Made by a program: the position numbers and the translations under genes
In this document: positions 1-7,992 of the stretch, piece by piece
Position numbering within the stretch: the stretch's first letter is position 1
Layout of the letters: the number at the start of each line of letters is the position of its first letter
The notes under the pieces: model-generated
The model's database searches: none
Seen by the model: the letters and a program-made list of their open reading frames with translations, nothing else
Told to the model about the DNA's origin: nothing
Assembly (NCBI GenBank): GCA_036389035.1
Contig: DASVQQ010000007.1
Coordinates: forward strand, 310,001-374,000
From: Jatrophihabitans sp.
Lineage (GTDB): Bacteria > Actinomycetota > Actinomycetes > Mycobacteriales > Jatrophihabitantaceae
Length of the DNA: 64,000 bases
Direction of reading: 5' to 3'

Positions 1-543
1 GAGGTCGTGGCGGAGGTGGCCCGACGGCATCTGAAGCCGGGCGGGCGGGTGATCCCCCAGCGCGTCGAGACCCGCTTCCAGGCCATCCAGTTCGACGCCG
101 AGGGCTGGGGGGTGTGGTCCGATGACTTCTGGGGCTACTCGCTGAGCCCGGTGCAGGACTACGCACCGCCCGCCGCCCAGTTGCACTTCTTCACCCGCCG
201 GCCGCTGGCGCTGAGCGCGCCGGTGATCGCCGCGGACGAGGTGCTCGGAGCCGACCCGGCGGCCATGCCCGAGCGGCTGCGCCTTGACATCACCGAACCC
301 GGGACGCTGCACGCCGTCATCGGCTACTTCGAGGCGACGCTGGCCGACGGGGTGAGCCTGTCCAACCACCCCGGTTACCCCGGTTGCAACTGGGCGGTGT
401 GGGTGTGGCCACTGCGGCACACCCCGGTGCGTCCCGGCACGTCCCTCGAGGTGAGGATCAAGCGCCCGGCGGATGTGCGCATCGCGGCCGACTGGCAGCT
501 TGACTGCAGCATCGTCCGCGCCGCCCCAGCGAGCGTGTCATGA
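1..543 (+). CDS. PRMT-like class I SAM methyltransferase, C-terminal part (5' truncated by window)
   Basis: The frame is open from base 1, so the gene begins outside the window and the SAM-binding N-terminus is not visible. The visible 180 or so residues begin with LKPGGRVIP, the segment that ends the Rossmann fold of protein arginine methyltransferase-like enzymes. A beta-barrel-like C-terminal domain rich in aromatic residues follows (GYFEATLADGVSLSN, NWAVWVWPL). In that family the barrel binds the substrate arginine or other acceptor; the acceptor here is unknown. The stop overlaps the start of the next gene by 4 bp (ATGA), so the two are probably translated together. The neighbouring signal-less solute-binding proteins and deaminase suggest a specialised rather than housekeeping role. 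A small-molecule or peptide methyltransferase is equally possible. Confidence 0.7.
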   Translation, partial: EVVAEVARRHLKPGGRVIPQRVETRFQAIQFDAEGWGVWSDDFWGYSLSPVQDYAPPAAQLHFFTRRPLALSAPVIAADEVLGADPAAMPERLRLDITEPGTLHAVIGYFEATLADGVSLSNHPGYPGCNWAVWVWPLRHTPVRPGTSLEVRIKRPADVRIAADWQLDCSIVRAAPASVS

Positions 544-1205
544 CCAGCGGGGCGAGCGCGCTCCCGGTGGAAGGCGACCAGCTGTGCGGCCTGGCCTGGC
601 TGGACGGGCTGCTCTGGTACTCCGACGCCGGCCTCGAGGCGATCACCGCCGTCGACCCGGTGAACGGCGCCGTGGTGACCCGGCTGCCCTGTCCCGGCGT
701 CCGGACCGGGCTGACGGCCGCCGACGGCGGCACCCGGCTCGTGCAGGTCGTCGACGGCGACAAGCGGCTGCGCGTGCTGGAGCCCTATACCGGAAGGGTG
801 TTCGAGGAGTATCCCAACCCGCGGCCGGGTGCGGAGCTGTGCGGCGTGCACGACACCCCCGGCGGGATGTGGATGGGCTATCAGGACCCGCCGGTGATCG
901 ACCTGCGCCGGCACGGCGACCACGAGGCGATCCTCAGCATCGAGGTCAACGAGGACGTCGCCGACGTCACGGTCGCCGGCGGGTCGGTCATCTTCGCCAA
1001 TCACCCCGAGGCCCGGCTCAACGTGCTGGACCCGGAATCGGGCCGGATCGTAAGGGTGATCCCGGTCGCCGGTAACCCCACCGGTCTCACCTGGGACGGC
1101 CGCCGGCTCTGGTACTGCGACTACTCCGCCGGCCAGTTGCGCGCCGTCGAGGTGGACCTCGATGAGCTCACCGCCGGCAGCGAGGATCCTGTCGATCCGT
1201 GCTGA
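540..1205 (+). CDS. Beta-propeller-like protein (YncE/SMP-30/glutamine cyclotransferase-like)
   Basis: This 221-residue protein has repeated blades of the form GLAWLDGLLWYSD, GVHDTPGGMWMGY, VTVAGGSVIFAN and GLTWDGRRLWYCD, each a short beta-strand pattern ending in an aromatic, as in NHL/YncE or SMP-30-like propellers. At four or five blades it is shorter than most such enzymes. No signal peptide is visible, so it is probably cytosolic. The ATG lies inside the upstream methyltransferase stop (ATGA), indicating coupling. Its 3' end overlaps the convergent deaminase gene by 85 bp. Function is unknown: it could bind or lactonise a small ligand, or act as a partner of the methyltransferase. Confidence 0.6.
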   Translation: MTSGASALPVEGDQLCGLAWLDGLLWYSDAGLEAITAVDPVNGAVVTRLPCPGVRTGLTAADGGTRLVQVVDGDKRLRVLEPYTGRVFEEYPNPRPGAELCGVHDTPGGMWMGYQDPPVIDLRRHGDHEAILSIEVNEDVADVTVAGGSVIFANHPEARLNVLDPESGRIVRVIPVAGNPTGLTWDGRRLWYCDYSAGQLRAVEVDLDELTAGSEDPVDPC

Positions 1206-2311
1206 TCAGGGCGATCCGCGTTGACTGACGCCTCGTTCTCGTGGGCGAACGCGTTGATCTCATCGAGGATCCGCCGCCGCTGAGCCGACGAGCAGAAGGC
1301 CGCCTCGGCGCCGGTGCGGGCCAGTGTCACCAGCTGCGCACGGCTGAGCCGCAGCGCGTGGTGGCACAGCAGGTACTCGTTGTTCAGGCTGGTGTTGAAC
1401 AGGCCGGGGTTGTCGGTCGCCAGGCTCACCCGCACGCCGGCGCGCAGCAACGCGGGCAACGGGTGGTTCTCGATGGTGGCGGCTCCGGTGCGGGCGTTCG
1501 AGGTCGGGCAGACCTCCAGCGCGACACCGCCGGCCGCCAGGTGCTCCAGGAGCAGCGGGTCGGTGACGCTGCTGATGCCGTGACCGATCCGCTCGGCCTT
1601 GAGCTCGCGCAGCGCGGACCAGACGCTGTGCGGCCCCTCGGTCTCGCCGGCGTGCGGAACGCTGTGCAGCCCGGCCGCGACTGCCTGTTCGAAGGCGTCT
1701 TTGAACGCGGCCCTGGGGACGTCCCGTTCGGGTCCACCGAGGCCGAAGCCGACGGTGCCCGGCGGCTGATGGCCGAGCACCCAGCGCAGGGTGTCGGCTG
1801 CCGCCGGCGGACCCAGATCGCCGGAGACGTCGAAGATCCAGCCGAGTTCCACGTCGCAGTCGCGTGCTGCCCGCGCCCGGCCGAGGCCCAGCGCGTCCGC
1901 GAGCTCGTCGGGCCGCAGGCCGTTGCGCAGGTGGGTCAGCGGCGTCACGGTCACTTCGGCGTAGCGCACCGCGCTGGCCGCCAGCGCCTCGGCCAGCCCT
2001 CCGATCAGGGCGAGCAGATCGTCCCCGCCGGTCACCAACCTGCTGATCTTGCCGTACGCCGCGCCGAACTGCGCGAAGTCGGTGAACCGCAGCCACCGGG
2101 CGAGCGCGTCGAGGTCGGTGGGCACCCCGCCGTCCGGATGCCGGCGGGCGAGCCTGACCAGCGAGTCGGGCGTGGCCGACCCGATCAGATGCAGGTGCAG
2201 CTCGACCTTGGGCAGCCCGGCGACGAAGGCCTCGATCGAGGCGTCGGGTGGTGTCCGGCTTTCGGCGGTGACGTTCAATGGCCCGATCGCCGCGGGGTAT
2301 TCGGGTTTCAC
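1121..2311 (-). CDS. Adenosine/aminodeoxyfutalosine deaminase-family enzyme
   Basis: A 396-residue metal-dependent amidohydrolase. The ADA motifs are in order: HLHLIGS (metal histidines), HAGE (third ligand and catalytic Glu), ERIGHG (catalytic His), CPTSN and LATDNPG (metal Asp). Classical ADAs have DD in the last motif; here the second Asp, which helps recognise the purine, is Asn, so the substrate may not be plain adenosine. I chose the GTG at 2311 because it overlaps the upstream transporter-protein stop as GTGA and the homology begins just after it. The C-terminal tail is Ser/Thr-rich and runs 85 bp into the convergent propeller gene. It forms one unit with the two signal-less binding proteins upstream. 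Hydrolytic deamination of a nucleoside-like compound is the safest call. Confidence 0.85.
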   Translation of the reverse strand: MKPEYPAAIGPLNVTAESRTPPDASIEAFVAGLPKVELHLHLIGSATPDSLVRLARRHPDGGVPTDLDALARWLRFTDFAQFGAAYGKISRLVTGGDDLLALIGGLAEALAASAVRYAEVTVTPLTHLRNGLRPDELADALGLGRARAARDCDVELGWIFDVSGDLGPPAAADTLRWVLGHQPPGTVGFGLGGPERDVPRAAFKDAFEQAVAAGLHSVPHAGETEGPHSVWSALRELKAERIGHGISSVTDPLLLEHLAAGGVALEVCPTSNARTGAATIENHPLPALLRAGVRVSLATDNPGLFNTSLNNEYLLCHHALRLSRAQLVTLARTGAEAAFCSSAQRRRILDEINAFAHENEASVNADRPDQHGSTGSSLPAVSSSRSTSTARNWPAE

Positions 2312-4053
2312 GTCCGGGCGAGCCAGAGGTTGGTGAGGTCGCCGTTGAGCACCGGATAGGGCAGCCAGTCGCGCACCCGCGAGGAGTGCAGCCAGTACTG
2401 GTGCGCGAACAGGATCGGCACCACGGCGCTGTCGCGCAGCACCTCCTCCTCGGCCTGGGCGAACAGCCGGTTGGCCTCGTCCGGGTCGGGGCAGCTGAGC
2501 GCGGCCTTGAGCAGCTCGTTCGTCCGCGGGCTGCTGTAGTGACCGAAGTTGGTGCCCCAGTCGTCGTTGTCGGACACGCTGGCGCTGTCGAACAACGCCT
2601 GCAGGTACACCCGCGCGTTGTTGCCGTTCCAGTCGGGCTCCCATCCGGTGAGCGCGATGTCCCAGGCCCCGGCGCGGGCCGCCGCCGCCGAGCCGAGGTA
2701 GCCGGCAAAGAACTCCTCGATCGGCGCCGGGACGAGTTCGACCCGCACTCCGGCACGGGCCAGCGCGAGCCGGACCGCTTCGGCGGTGTCGGGATGGATG
2801 TCCTGGTTGCGAAACACCAATCTCAACCGCAGCCCGTCGGGATAGCCTGCCTCGGCCAGCAGCCGGCGGGCGCGCTCGGGGTCGCCGGTGTCATTCTCGG
2901 TCGGGTAGGGTCGCAGCTCCCGGCGGGCGGCGCTCAGCGGCGGTAGCACCTGGTGGGCGATGGTGTTGAGCCGTGGCCCGCCCCAGATCGCGGAGACGGC
3001 CTGCTTGTCGACGGCGTACTGCAGCGCCGTCCGGACCCTGAGGTCACTGGTCGCACCGCCCTCGTTGGGGCTCAAGAAGTTGATCACCAGGTACGGGCTC
3101 AGCAGGCCGGCGAGGTAGATCTCCAGGCGCGGGTCCTCGGTGACGAACAGCTCGGGCAGCCGCTCGGTCGGTGGCTGGGAATCCCACAGCAGGTCCGCGG
3201 CGCCGCTCATCACCTGCTGGTAGGCCTCGTCCTCGGTGAGCCCTTCGTGGACCTCGATGGCGTCGACGTGCGCCGCGCGGGCCTCGTCGGTCTCCGGAGC
3301 CCAGGCCGGGTTGCGCTCGAGCCGGATCCCGGTGCCTGGACGGTATTCGACAATCCGGTACGGGCCGTTGGAGATCAGCCGCTGCTCGATCTCGGCGCTG
3401 CCGGGCACGTGCGCCAGGTACTCGACCGGCGCCGGGGTCGCGAACGGCAGCGCGAGGATGTTGAGGAAGTCCGAGGACGGTTGCACGGTCGAGAACACCA
3501 CGGTGCGCTCGTCCTGCACCCTCAGGCCGCTGACCTCGGCGGTCTCGAGAAACTCGGCGATCGCCGCCGCCCGGCTCTCAGGGGCGCCGGCCCGGCGCTC
3601 GATCGCGAGGAGGGCGTCCCGGAACTCCACCAGTCCCTCGATGGTGCTCAGGTAGTAGGGCAAACCCGGGCTCGGCGCCATCGGGTGGGCAAGGCGCTTG
3701 ATGCCCCGCACGACGTCGGCCGCGGTGATCTCGCGGCCGTGCTGGCCGGCGTTCCACTTGACGCCGGCCTTGAGCGTGAAGCGGTACTGCCTGCCCTCGT
3801 CGTCGAAGGGACCGTCGGCCGCGGTCGCCAGGTCGGCCACCAGGTCACCGGCCCGGTCGTGGTCGCCGGTGGCGCGGTAGGTGACCAGCTGCCGGGTGCA
3901 GGCGCGCATGATGGGCCTGGTCACGGTGTGATAGGCCAGCGCGGGGTCCAGGTGATCGACATCCCCGGCGCCCACCAGGCTCAGGACGCCGCCGTCGCGT
4001 GGCCGCTCGCCCGCCCGGCCGGCACGCGGGTCGCTGGTTCGGACTGTCGTCAT
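2308..4053 (-). CDS. Family-5 solute-binding protein (DppA/OppA-like) lacking a signal peptide
   Basis: A 581-residue protein with the SBP_bac_5 fold: N-terminal lobe (GGVLSLVGAGDVDHLDPA, RQLVTY), then YRFTLKAGVKWNAG, SNGPYRIVEY, and YAVDKQAV in the second lobe. Such proteins normally deliver oligopeptides or nickel to ABC importers outside the membrane. Here the mature fold starts almost at residue 1, with no hydrophobic leader or lipobox. The start is secure because GAGGAAGAGG sits directly before the ATG, so the protein is predicted to stay in the cytosol. No permease or ATPase genes are nearby. The gene is coupled to the downstream deaminase by a GTGA overlap. A ligand-binding or chaperone role in a biosynthetic system is inferred. 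Confidence 0.88.
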   Translation of the reverse strand: MTTVRTSDPRAGRAGERPRDGGVLSLVGAGDVDHLDPALAYHTVTRPIMRACTRQLVTYRATGDHDRAGDLVADLATAADGPFDDEGRQYRFTLKAGVKWNAGQHGREITAADVVRGIKRLAHPMAPSPGLPYYLSTIEGLVEFRDALLAIERRAGAPESRAAAIAEFLETAEVSGLRVQDERTVVFSTVQPSSDFLNILALPFATPAPVEYLAHVPGSAEIEQRLISNGPYRIVEYRPGTGIRLERNPAWAPETDEARAAHVDAIEVHEGLTEDEAYQQVMSGAADLLWDSQPPTERLPELFVTEDPRLEIYLAGLLSPYLVINFLSPNEGGATSDLRVRTALQYAVDKQAVSAIWGGPRLNTIAHQVLPPLSAARRELRPYPTENDTGDPERARRLLAEAGYPDGLRLRLVFRNQDIHPDTAEAVRLALARAGVRVELVPAPIEEFFAGYLGSAAAARAGAWDIALTGWEPDWNGNNARVYLQALFDSASVSDNDDWGTNFGHYSSPRTNELLKAALSCPDPDEANRLFAQAEEEVLRDSAVVPILFAHQYWLHSSRVRDWLPYPVLNGDLTNLWLART

Positions 4054-4091
4054 CGCCTCTTCCTCGTTCCGGGTGGGTGCCTGCGTTCGGG

Positions 4092-4148
4092 GGCCGGTGC
4101 GCCAAAGGTCGGTGCTCGGAGGCCGGTGCGCGAAGGCCGGTGCGCGAA
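4092..4148. repeat. Short direct repeats between the two binding-protein genes
   Basis: The 97-bp spacer contains three copies of a 14-bp unit beginning GGCCGGTGCGC. The copies at 4121-4134 and 4135-4148 are identical and adjacent; the copy at 4092-4105 differs at one base. This looks like replication-slippage material in an intergenic spacer. No regulatory role can be read from it. Confidence 0.8.
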
Positions 4149-4150
4149 GG

Positions 4151-5866
4151 TCAGTCCGGTGGGTCCAGCCAGAGGTTGGACAGGTCGAACCACCGGTCTA
4201 CCGTCGGCATCGCGATGGCGTTGCGGACCCGGCTGCCGGACAGGTGCGGGATCGTCGGGGCGTGCACGAGCAGCGGGACGATCGCCGCGTCCGCCATCAC
4301 CTGCAGGTCGACCTGCTGCCAGATCTGTTTTGCCCGGTCACGATCGGGGGTGGCCAGCGCCTGGAAGATCAGGCGGTCGACGTCGGGGTTGCTGTAGAGC
4401 CCGTAGTTGCTGGTGCCACGGGACTCATTGGTCTGGAACATCGGCTGCAGGAAGGCCCGCCCGTTGTTGCCGAACCAGTCCGGGGTCCAGGACGGCGCCG
4501 AGATGTCCCAGGCCCCGGCGATCGCGTTCGCCGGGTTCTGCAGGAACTCGTAGTAGGCGTCGTGCCCGACCGGCACCAGCTTGGTGGTGATCCCGCACCT
4601 GGCCAGGTCGGCGGCGTAGGACCGGGCGACCTTGGGGTTGGCGTCGACGTCCCGGTGCAGGGCGATCAGGGTGAGGCCGTCGGGGTAACCGGCCTGGCGC
4701 AGCAGCGCGCGAGCCCGTTCCGGATCACCGCGATCACCCGGCGTGGGGTAGAGGTTGACACCGCAGTGGCCGTCGTTGCCCGGCGGGATGACGCTGCGCG
4801 CCGGCCGCATCACGGTGCCGGCCTCGAGGTCGTGGAAGATGTCGGCGATGGCCATCTTGTCGACGGCGTACGCGATCGCCTGCCGGACCGCCAGCTTGCC
4901 GGTGGCGCCGTCGCAGTTCGGACTGCGGGTGTTGAACACCAGGTAGGGGTTCAGGGCGTAGCCGAGGTCGTTGCCGGGATCGGTCGGCGGCACCGCGTAC
5001 GGCTCGGTGACCGGTGAGGCCCAGGACAGGTCGGCCTCGCCGGCGGCGATGACCTCGCGGACCTGCTCGGGCGTCGCCTTCTCCATCACGACCTCGACGC
5101 CGTCGAGGTACTGGTGGCGGACCGGGTCGGCGTCCTGGCGCCACGCGGGATTGCGCGACATCCGCAGGTAGCGGCCGTGGACGTAGTGATCGAGCTGGTA
5201 GGGACCGTTGGAGATGGTGCCGCGCCGGAACTCCGGGCTGTCCGGAACGTAGGCGTCGTACTCGACGGGGGCCGCCGAGGCGAACGGCATGGCCAGGATG
5301 TTGAAGAAGTCGTTCGCCGGCCGGATCAGCTCGAAGACCAGCGTTCGCGAGTCCGGCGCGTGCAGTCCCGAGATCTGGTGGGTGTTCTGGAACGCCGCGA
5401 GCTCCCGCGCGCTCGCGCCCTCGCCGACCGCCTCCTGGTAGCGATCACAGAACTCGGCCATCCCCCGGATGGTGCTGGTGTAGTACGCGATCGCACCCGC
5501 CCGGGTGAGCGGGCAGCACATCCGCTTGAAGCCGCGCACGAAGTCGGAGGCCGTCACCTCGCGCGCCGGCTCGGTGTTCCAGTACACCCCCGGCCGCAAC
5601 CGGATGGTATAGACAGTGCCGTCGGAGCTGATGCCGCCGTTGGCCCGGTTCGGAAGCTCCGCGGCGACGTCCGGGGTCGGGATGATGGCCCGCGGATCGC
5701 GGAGGTCGGGCTCGCACGGGTAAGTGAACAGCTGCCGGGCGAACAGCCTGATCACTTGACCGGAAAGGGCATAGTACGAACTGGCCGGGTCCACATGGTC
5801 CATGCTTCCCGGCCCGAAGAGGCGCAGGATCCCGCCCAGTCGGGGCTGGGTGGCGACGATCGTCAT
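4151..5866 (-). CDS. Second family-5 solute-binding protein lacking a signal peptide
   Basis: A 571-residue paralogue of the gene at 2308-4053. It has the same landmarks: GGILRLFGPGSMDHVDPASS near the N-terminus, YTIRLRPGVYWN, SNGPYQLDHY and YAVDKMAI. It also lacks any signal peptide or lipobox. The start is fixed by a promoter and ribosome site only about 40 bases upstream, so a missed leader is unlikely. It is the first gene of the leftward unit binding protein 2, binding protein 1, deaminase. Family members bind peptides, metals or opines. A cytosolic pair without a transporter is unusual and suggests that the fold is reused as an enzyme, scaffold or ligand carrier. Confidence 0.88.
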   Translation of the reverse strand: MTIVATQPRLGGILRLFGPGSMDHVDPASSYYALSGQVIRLFARQLFTYPCEPDLRDPRAIIPTPDVAAELPNRANGGISSDGTVYTIRLRPGVYWNTEPAREVTASDFVRGFKRMCCPLTRAGAIAYYTSTIRGMAEFCDRYQEAVGEGASARELAAFQNTHQISGLHAPDSRTLVFELIRPANDFFNILAMPFASAAPVEYDAYVPDSPEFRRGTISNGPYQLDHYVHGRYLRMSRNPAWRQDADPVRHQYLDGVEVVMEKATPEQVREVIAAGEADLSWASPVTEPYAVPPTDPGNDLGYALNPYLVFNTRSPNCDGATGKLAVRQAIAYAVDKMAIADIFHDLEAGTVMRPARSVIPPGNDGHCGVNLYPTPGDRGDPERARALLRQAGYPDGLTLIALHRDVDANPKVARSYAADLARCGITTKLVPVGHDAYYEFLQNPANAIAGAWDISAPSWTPDWFGNNGRAFLQPMFQTNESRGTSNYGLYSNPDVDRLIFQALATPDRDRAKQIWQQVDLQVMADAAIVPLLVHAPTIPHLSGSRVRNAIAMPTVDRWFDLSNLWLDPPD

Positions 5867-5904
5867 CGGGAGCCCTTCCGCTCATCCGAGAATCAAGTCG
5901 CTAC

Positions 5905-5932
5905 ATTATAATAAAGTATTTAGTTGCGGCAA
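5905..5932 (-). promoter_or_regulatory. Sigma-70-type promoter of the binding-protein/deaminase operon
   Basis: Read leftwards, TTGCCG (5932-5927), 16 bases, then a perfect TATAAT (5910-5905) lie about 38 bases before the ATG at 5866. The segment is a sharp AT-rich island in otherwise very GC-rich DNA. A purine-rich GGAAGGG ribosome site follows. This looks like a strong vegetative promoter. Confidence 0.75.
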
Positions 5933-6028
5933 GAGCGCGACCGTGGCCTCGGCGGTCCGAGCACGGCCCGCAGGCTGAGGGGGTACGGAGCAGCGCTACG
6001 AACGGCCGTGGGTGGCGCTGATACGACA

Positions 6029-6062
6029 CCCGGTGCGCCGGGTTGACACCTGGCGCACCGGG
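6029..6062 (-). terminator. Hairpin terminator after the ABC-2 exporter
   Basis: CCCGGTGCGCC (6029-6039) and GGCGCACCGGG (6052-6062) are perfect 11-bp inverted arms around a 12-base loop. The hairpin lies about 20 bases past the stop of the leftward permease gene. There is no T-run, as is common for actinobacterial terminators. Confidence 0.65.
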
Positions 6063-6080
6063 ATCAGACAGGGATCAGGC

Positions 6081-6911
6081 TCAGGCGTCGAGGCGGCGCA
6101 GCCGCCATCCGGCGAGAGCGAGCAGGACCACCGCGTAGCCGCACATCACCGCGAACCCGGTCCAGGGCGACAGCGGGTTGGCGACCCCGAAGGTGCCGTT
6201 GAGCATCATCGCGCCGGCGTTGGAGGGCAGGTACTGGACGAAGTGGTCCGAGAGCGAGGCGGGCAGCAGCATCGTCAGCGGTGGGATCACGAAGAAGACC
6301 GCGACGAAGGTGAAGATCGCGGCGGCGGCGTTGCGCAGCAACGCCCCCAGGGCCAGTCCGGTGATACCCGCGACGGTGAGGTACAGCGCCGCACCGAAGA
6401 TCGATCGCAGCGCGCCCGGGTCGGCCAGCGAGGCGTCCAGGTGCCGCTCGCTGAGCAACGCCTGGCCGAGGAAGAACGAGGTGAAGCTGGTGATCAGCAT
6501 GGTGACCAACACCGCTGTGGCCAACACCGACACCTTGGCCCACAACATCGGCAGCCGACTCGGCACCACCGTCAGCGAGGCGCGGATCATCCCGGTGCTG
6601 TACTCACCGCTGATCACCAGGACCCCGAGCACGCCGATGGCCAGTTGGGCGAAGAAGGTGCCGGTCAGGCTGGTCGAGATCGCGTTCTCGCCGGGGTTGA
6701 AGCCGTCGGGCTGGTGAGCGGCGATGGCGGTGAACATGGCGCCGAGGCCGATCATGAGCAGGACGGCGAGCAGCAGCGTGTGCAGCGTCGAGCGCAGCGA
6801 GCGGAACTTGGTCCATTCCGACAGCAGCACCCGCGAGCGGGTCACCCGTAGCTCGGCGCCGCGACGGGTAGTGGCCGGCGTGGAGGTGCTGGGCGCGAGG
6901 GTGGTGGTCAT
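6081..6911 (-). CDS. ABC-2 type exporter permease
   Basis: A 276-residue membrane protein. A cytosolic N-terminus (SEWTKFRSLRST, typical of ABC-2 permeases) leads into about six hydrophobic segments: TLLLAVLLMIGLGAMFTAI, the FFAQLAIGVLGVLVI region, the VLATAVLVTMLIT region, the ALYLTVAGITGLALG region, AIFTFVAVFFVI and the terminal AVMCGYAVVLLALAGW. It would form the channel of an exporter with the ATPase encoded immediately upstream; the two genes overlap by 4 bp. The transported compound is unknown. Similar pairs with a divergent TetR gene usually export a toxic compound or lipid. Confidence 0.9.
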   Translation of the reverse strand: MTTTLAPSTSTPATTRRGAELRVTRSRVLLSEWTKFRSLRSTLHTLLLAVLLMIGLGAMFTAIAAHQPDGFNPGENAISTSLTGTFFAQLAIGVLGVLVISGEYSTGMIRASLTVVPSRLPMLWAKVSVLATAVLVTMLITSFTSFFLGQALLSERHLDASLADPGALRSIFGAALYLTVAGITGLALGALLRNAAAAIFTFVAVFFVIPPLTMLLPASLSDHFVQYLPSNAGAMMLNGTFGVANPLSPWTGFAVMCGYAVVLLALAGWRLRRLDA

Positions 6912-7846
6912 GCCGCCACCGCCGCGGCGGTTGCGATCGCGGTGGAACGGTAGTCGACGGAGTCGCGGGTCAAGGTCATGAAAGCTTCCTCCAGTGAGGC
7001 TTGTCGGGTGGCCAGCTCATAGATGGGCAACTGCGCCTGCCAGGCGATGACGCCGATCTGCTCGGCGGTCAGGCCGTCGATCCGCAGCAGGTCGGGCTGC
7101 TGCTCGGTGACGGTGATGTCGGGGGACAGCAGCAGGCCGCGCAGCCGAGCCGCCTCGGGCGTGCGGACCATGACCGTGCTGCTGGAGGCGCGGGCGACGA
7201 ACTCCTGCACCGTGGTGTCGGCGATCAGCCGGCCCCGGCCGATCACGATCAGCCGGGTCGCGGTCAGCGCCATCTCACTCATCAGGTGGGACGAGACGAA
7301 CACCGTGTGCCCGTCGGCGGCCAGGCCCTGGAGCATGGTGCGCATCCACAGCACCCCTTCGGGGTCCAGGCCGTTGGCCGGCTCGTCCAGCACCACGGTC
7401 TTCGGCTCGCCCAACAGGGCAGAGGCCACGCCCAGCCGCTGGCCCATCCCGAGGGAGAACCCGCCGGCCCGCTTGCCGGCCACCTGCGCCAGCCCGACCG
7501 CCTCGATCACCTCTTCCACCCGGCGGCGGCTGATGCCGTTGGTCTGGGCCAGCGCCAGCAGGTGGTTGCGCGCTGACCGGCCGGTGTGCACCGCCCGGGC
7601 CTCCAGCAGCACCCCCAGCTCGGCCATCGGCGCGCCGGCAGTCCGGTAGTCACGGCCGTTGACCCGCACCAGACCCGAGCTCGGCTCGTCCAGCCCGGCG
7701 ATCATCCGCATCGTGGTCGACTTACCGGCCCCGTTCGGGCCCAGGAATCCGGTCACCATCCCCGGCCGGACCACGAAACTCAGCCCGTCCACCGCGAGCT
7801 TCGCGCCATAACGCTTGCTGAGATTCTCTACCTCGATCATGTTCAT
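6908..7846 (-). CDS. ABC exporter ATP-binding protein (ABC-2 / drug-resistance type)
   Basis: A 312-residue ATPase with Walker A GPNGAGKST (about residues 36-44), signature FSLGMGQRLG, Walker B VVLDEPANGLDPEG and the switch His in SSHLMSE. The C-terminal extension after the nucleotide-binding domain is typical of DrrA-like ATPases. It drives the permease encoded downstream (4-bp overlap). An in-frame second ATG lies two codons in. Expression is very likely governed by the TetR gene read in the opposite direction, through the palindrome array in the 146-bp intergenic region. Confidence 0.92.
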   Translation of the reverse strand: MNMIEVENLSKRYGAKLAVDGLSFVVRPGMVTGFLGPNGAGKSTTMRMIAGLDEPSSGLVRVNGRDYRTAGAPMAELGVLLEARAVHTGRSARNHLLALAQTNGISRRRVEEVIEAVGLAQVAGKRAGGFSLGMGQRLGVASALLGEPKTVVLDEPANGLDPEGVLWMRTMLQGLAADGHTVFVSSHLMSEMALTATRLIVIGRGRLIADTTVQEFVARASSSTVMVRTPEAARLRGLLLSPDITVTEQQPDLLRIDGLTAEQIGVIAWQAQLPIYELATRQASLEEAFMTLTRDSVDYRSTAIATAAAVAA

Positions 7847-7913
7847 GCCTTTCTTGAAGTTGCGAGAAGTTCGGGTTCGGGCCGGCCGCTCGGATCGTGA
7901 CGACGACTCTGCC

Positions 7914-7968
7914 TTACTAAGTACGGGACTCTATAGTACTAAGTACGATGCTGTAAAGTACTTAGTAC
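7914..7968. promoter_or_regulatory. Three-site operator array, TetR/ABC divergent promoter
   Basis: Three 11-bp near-palindromes, TTACTAAGTAC (7914-7924), GTACTAAGTAC (7936-7946) and GTACTTAGTAC (7958-7968), are spaced exactly 22 bp centre to centre, about two helical turns. They lie in an AT-rich stretch between the divergent ABC-ATPase and TetR genes. The natural reading is that TetR dimers bind the same DNA face at all three sites and repress both promoters. Confidence 0.85.
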
Positions 7969-7992
7969 GAAACCGCTAGGATCAGGGGTGTG

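Noticed and set aside
375..1004. Minus-strand frame of 209 codons overlapping the methyltransferase and propeller genes
   Set aside because: Antisense shadow with no motif. The plus-strand genes are coupled by an ATGA overlap and have clear domain patterns.
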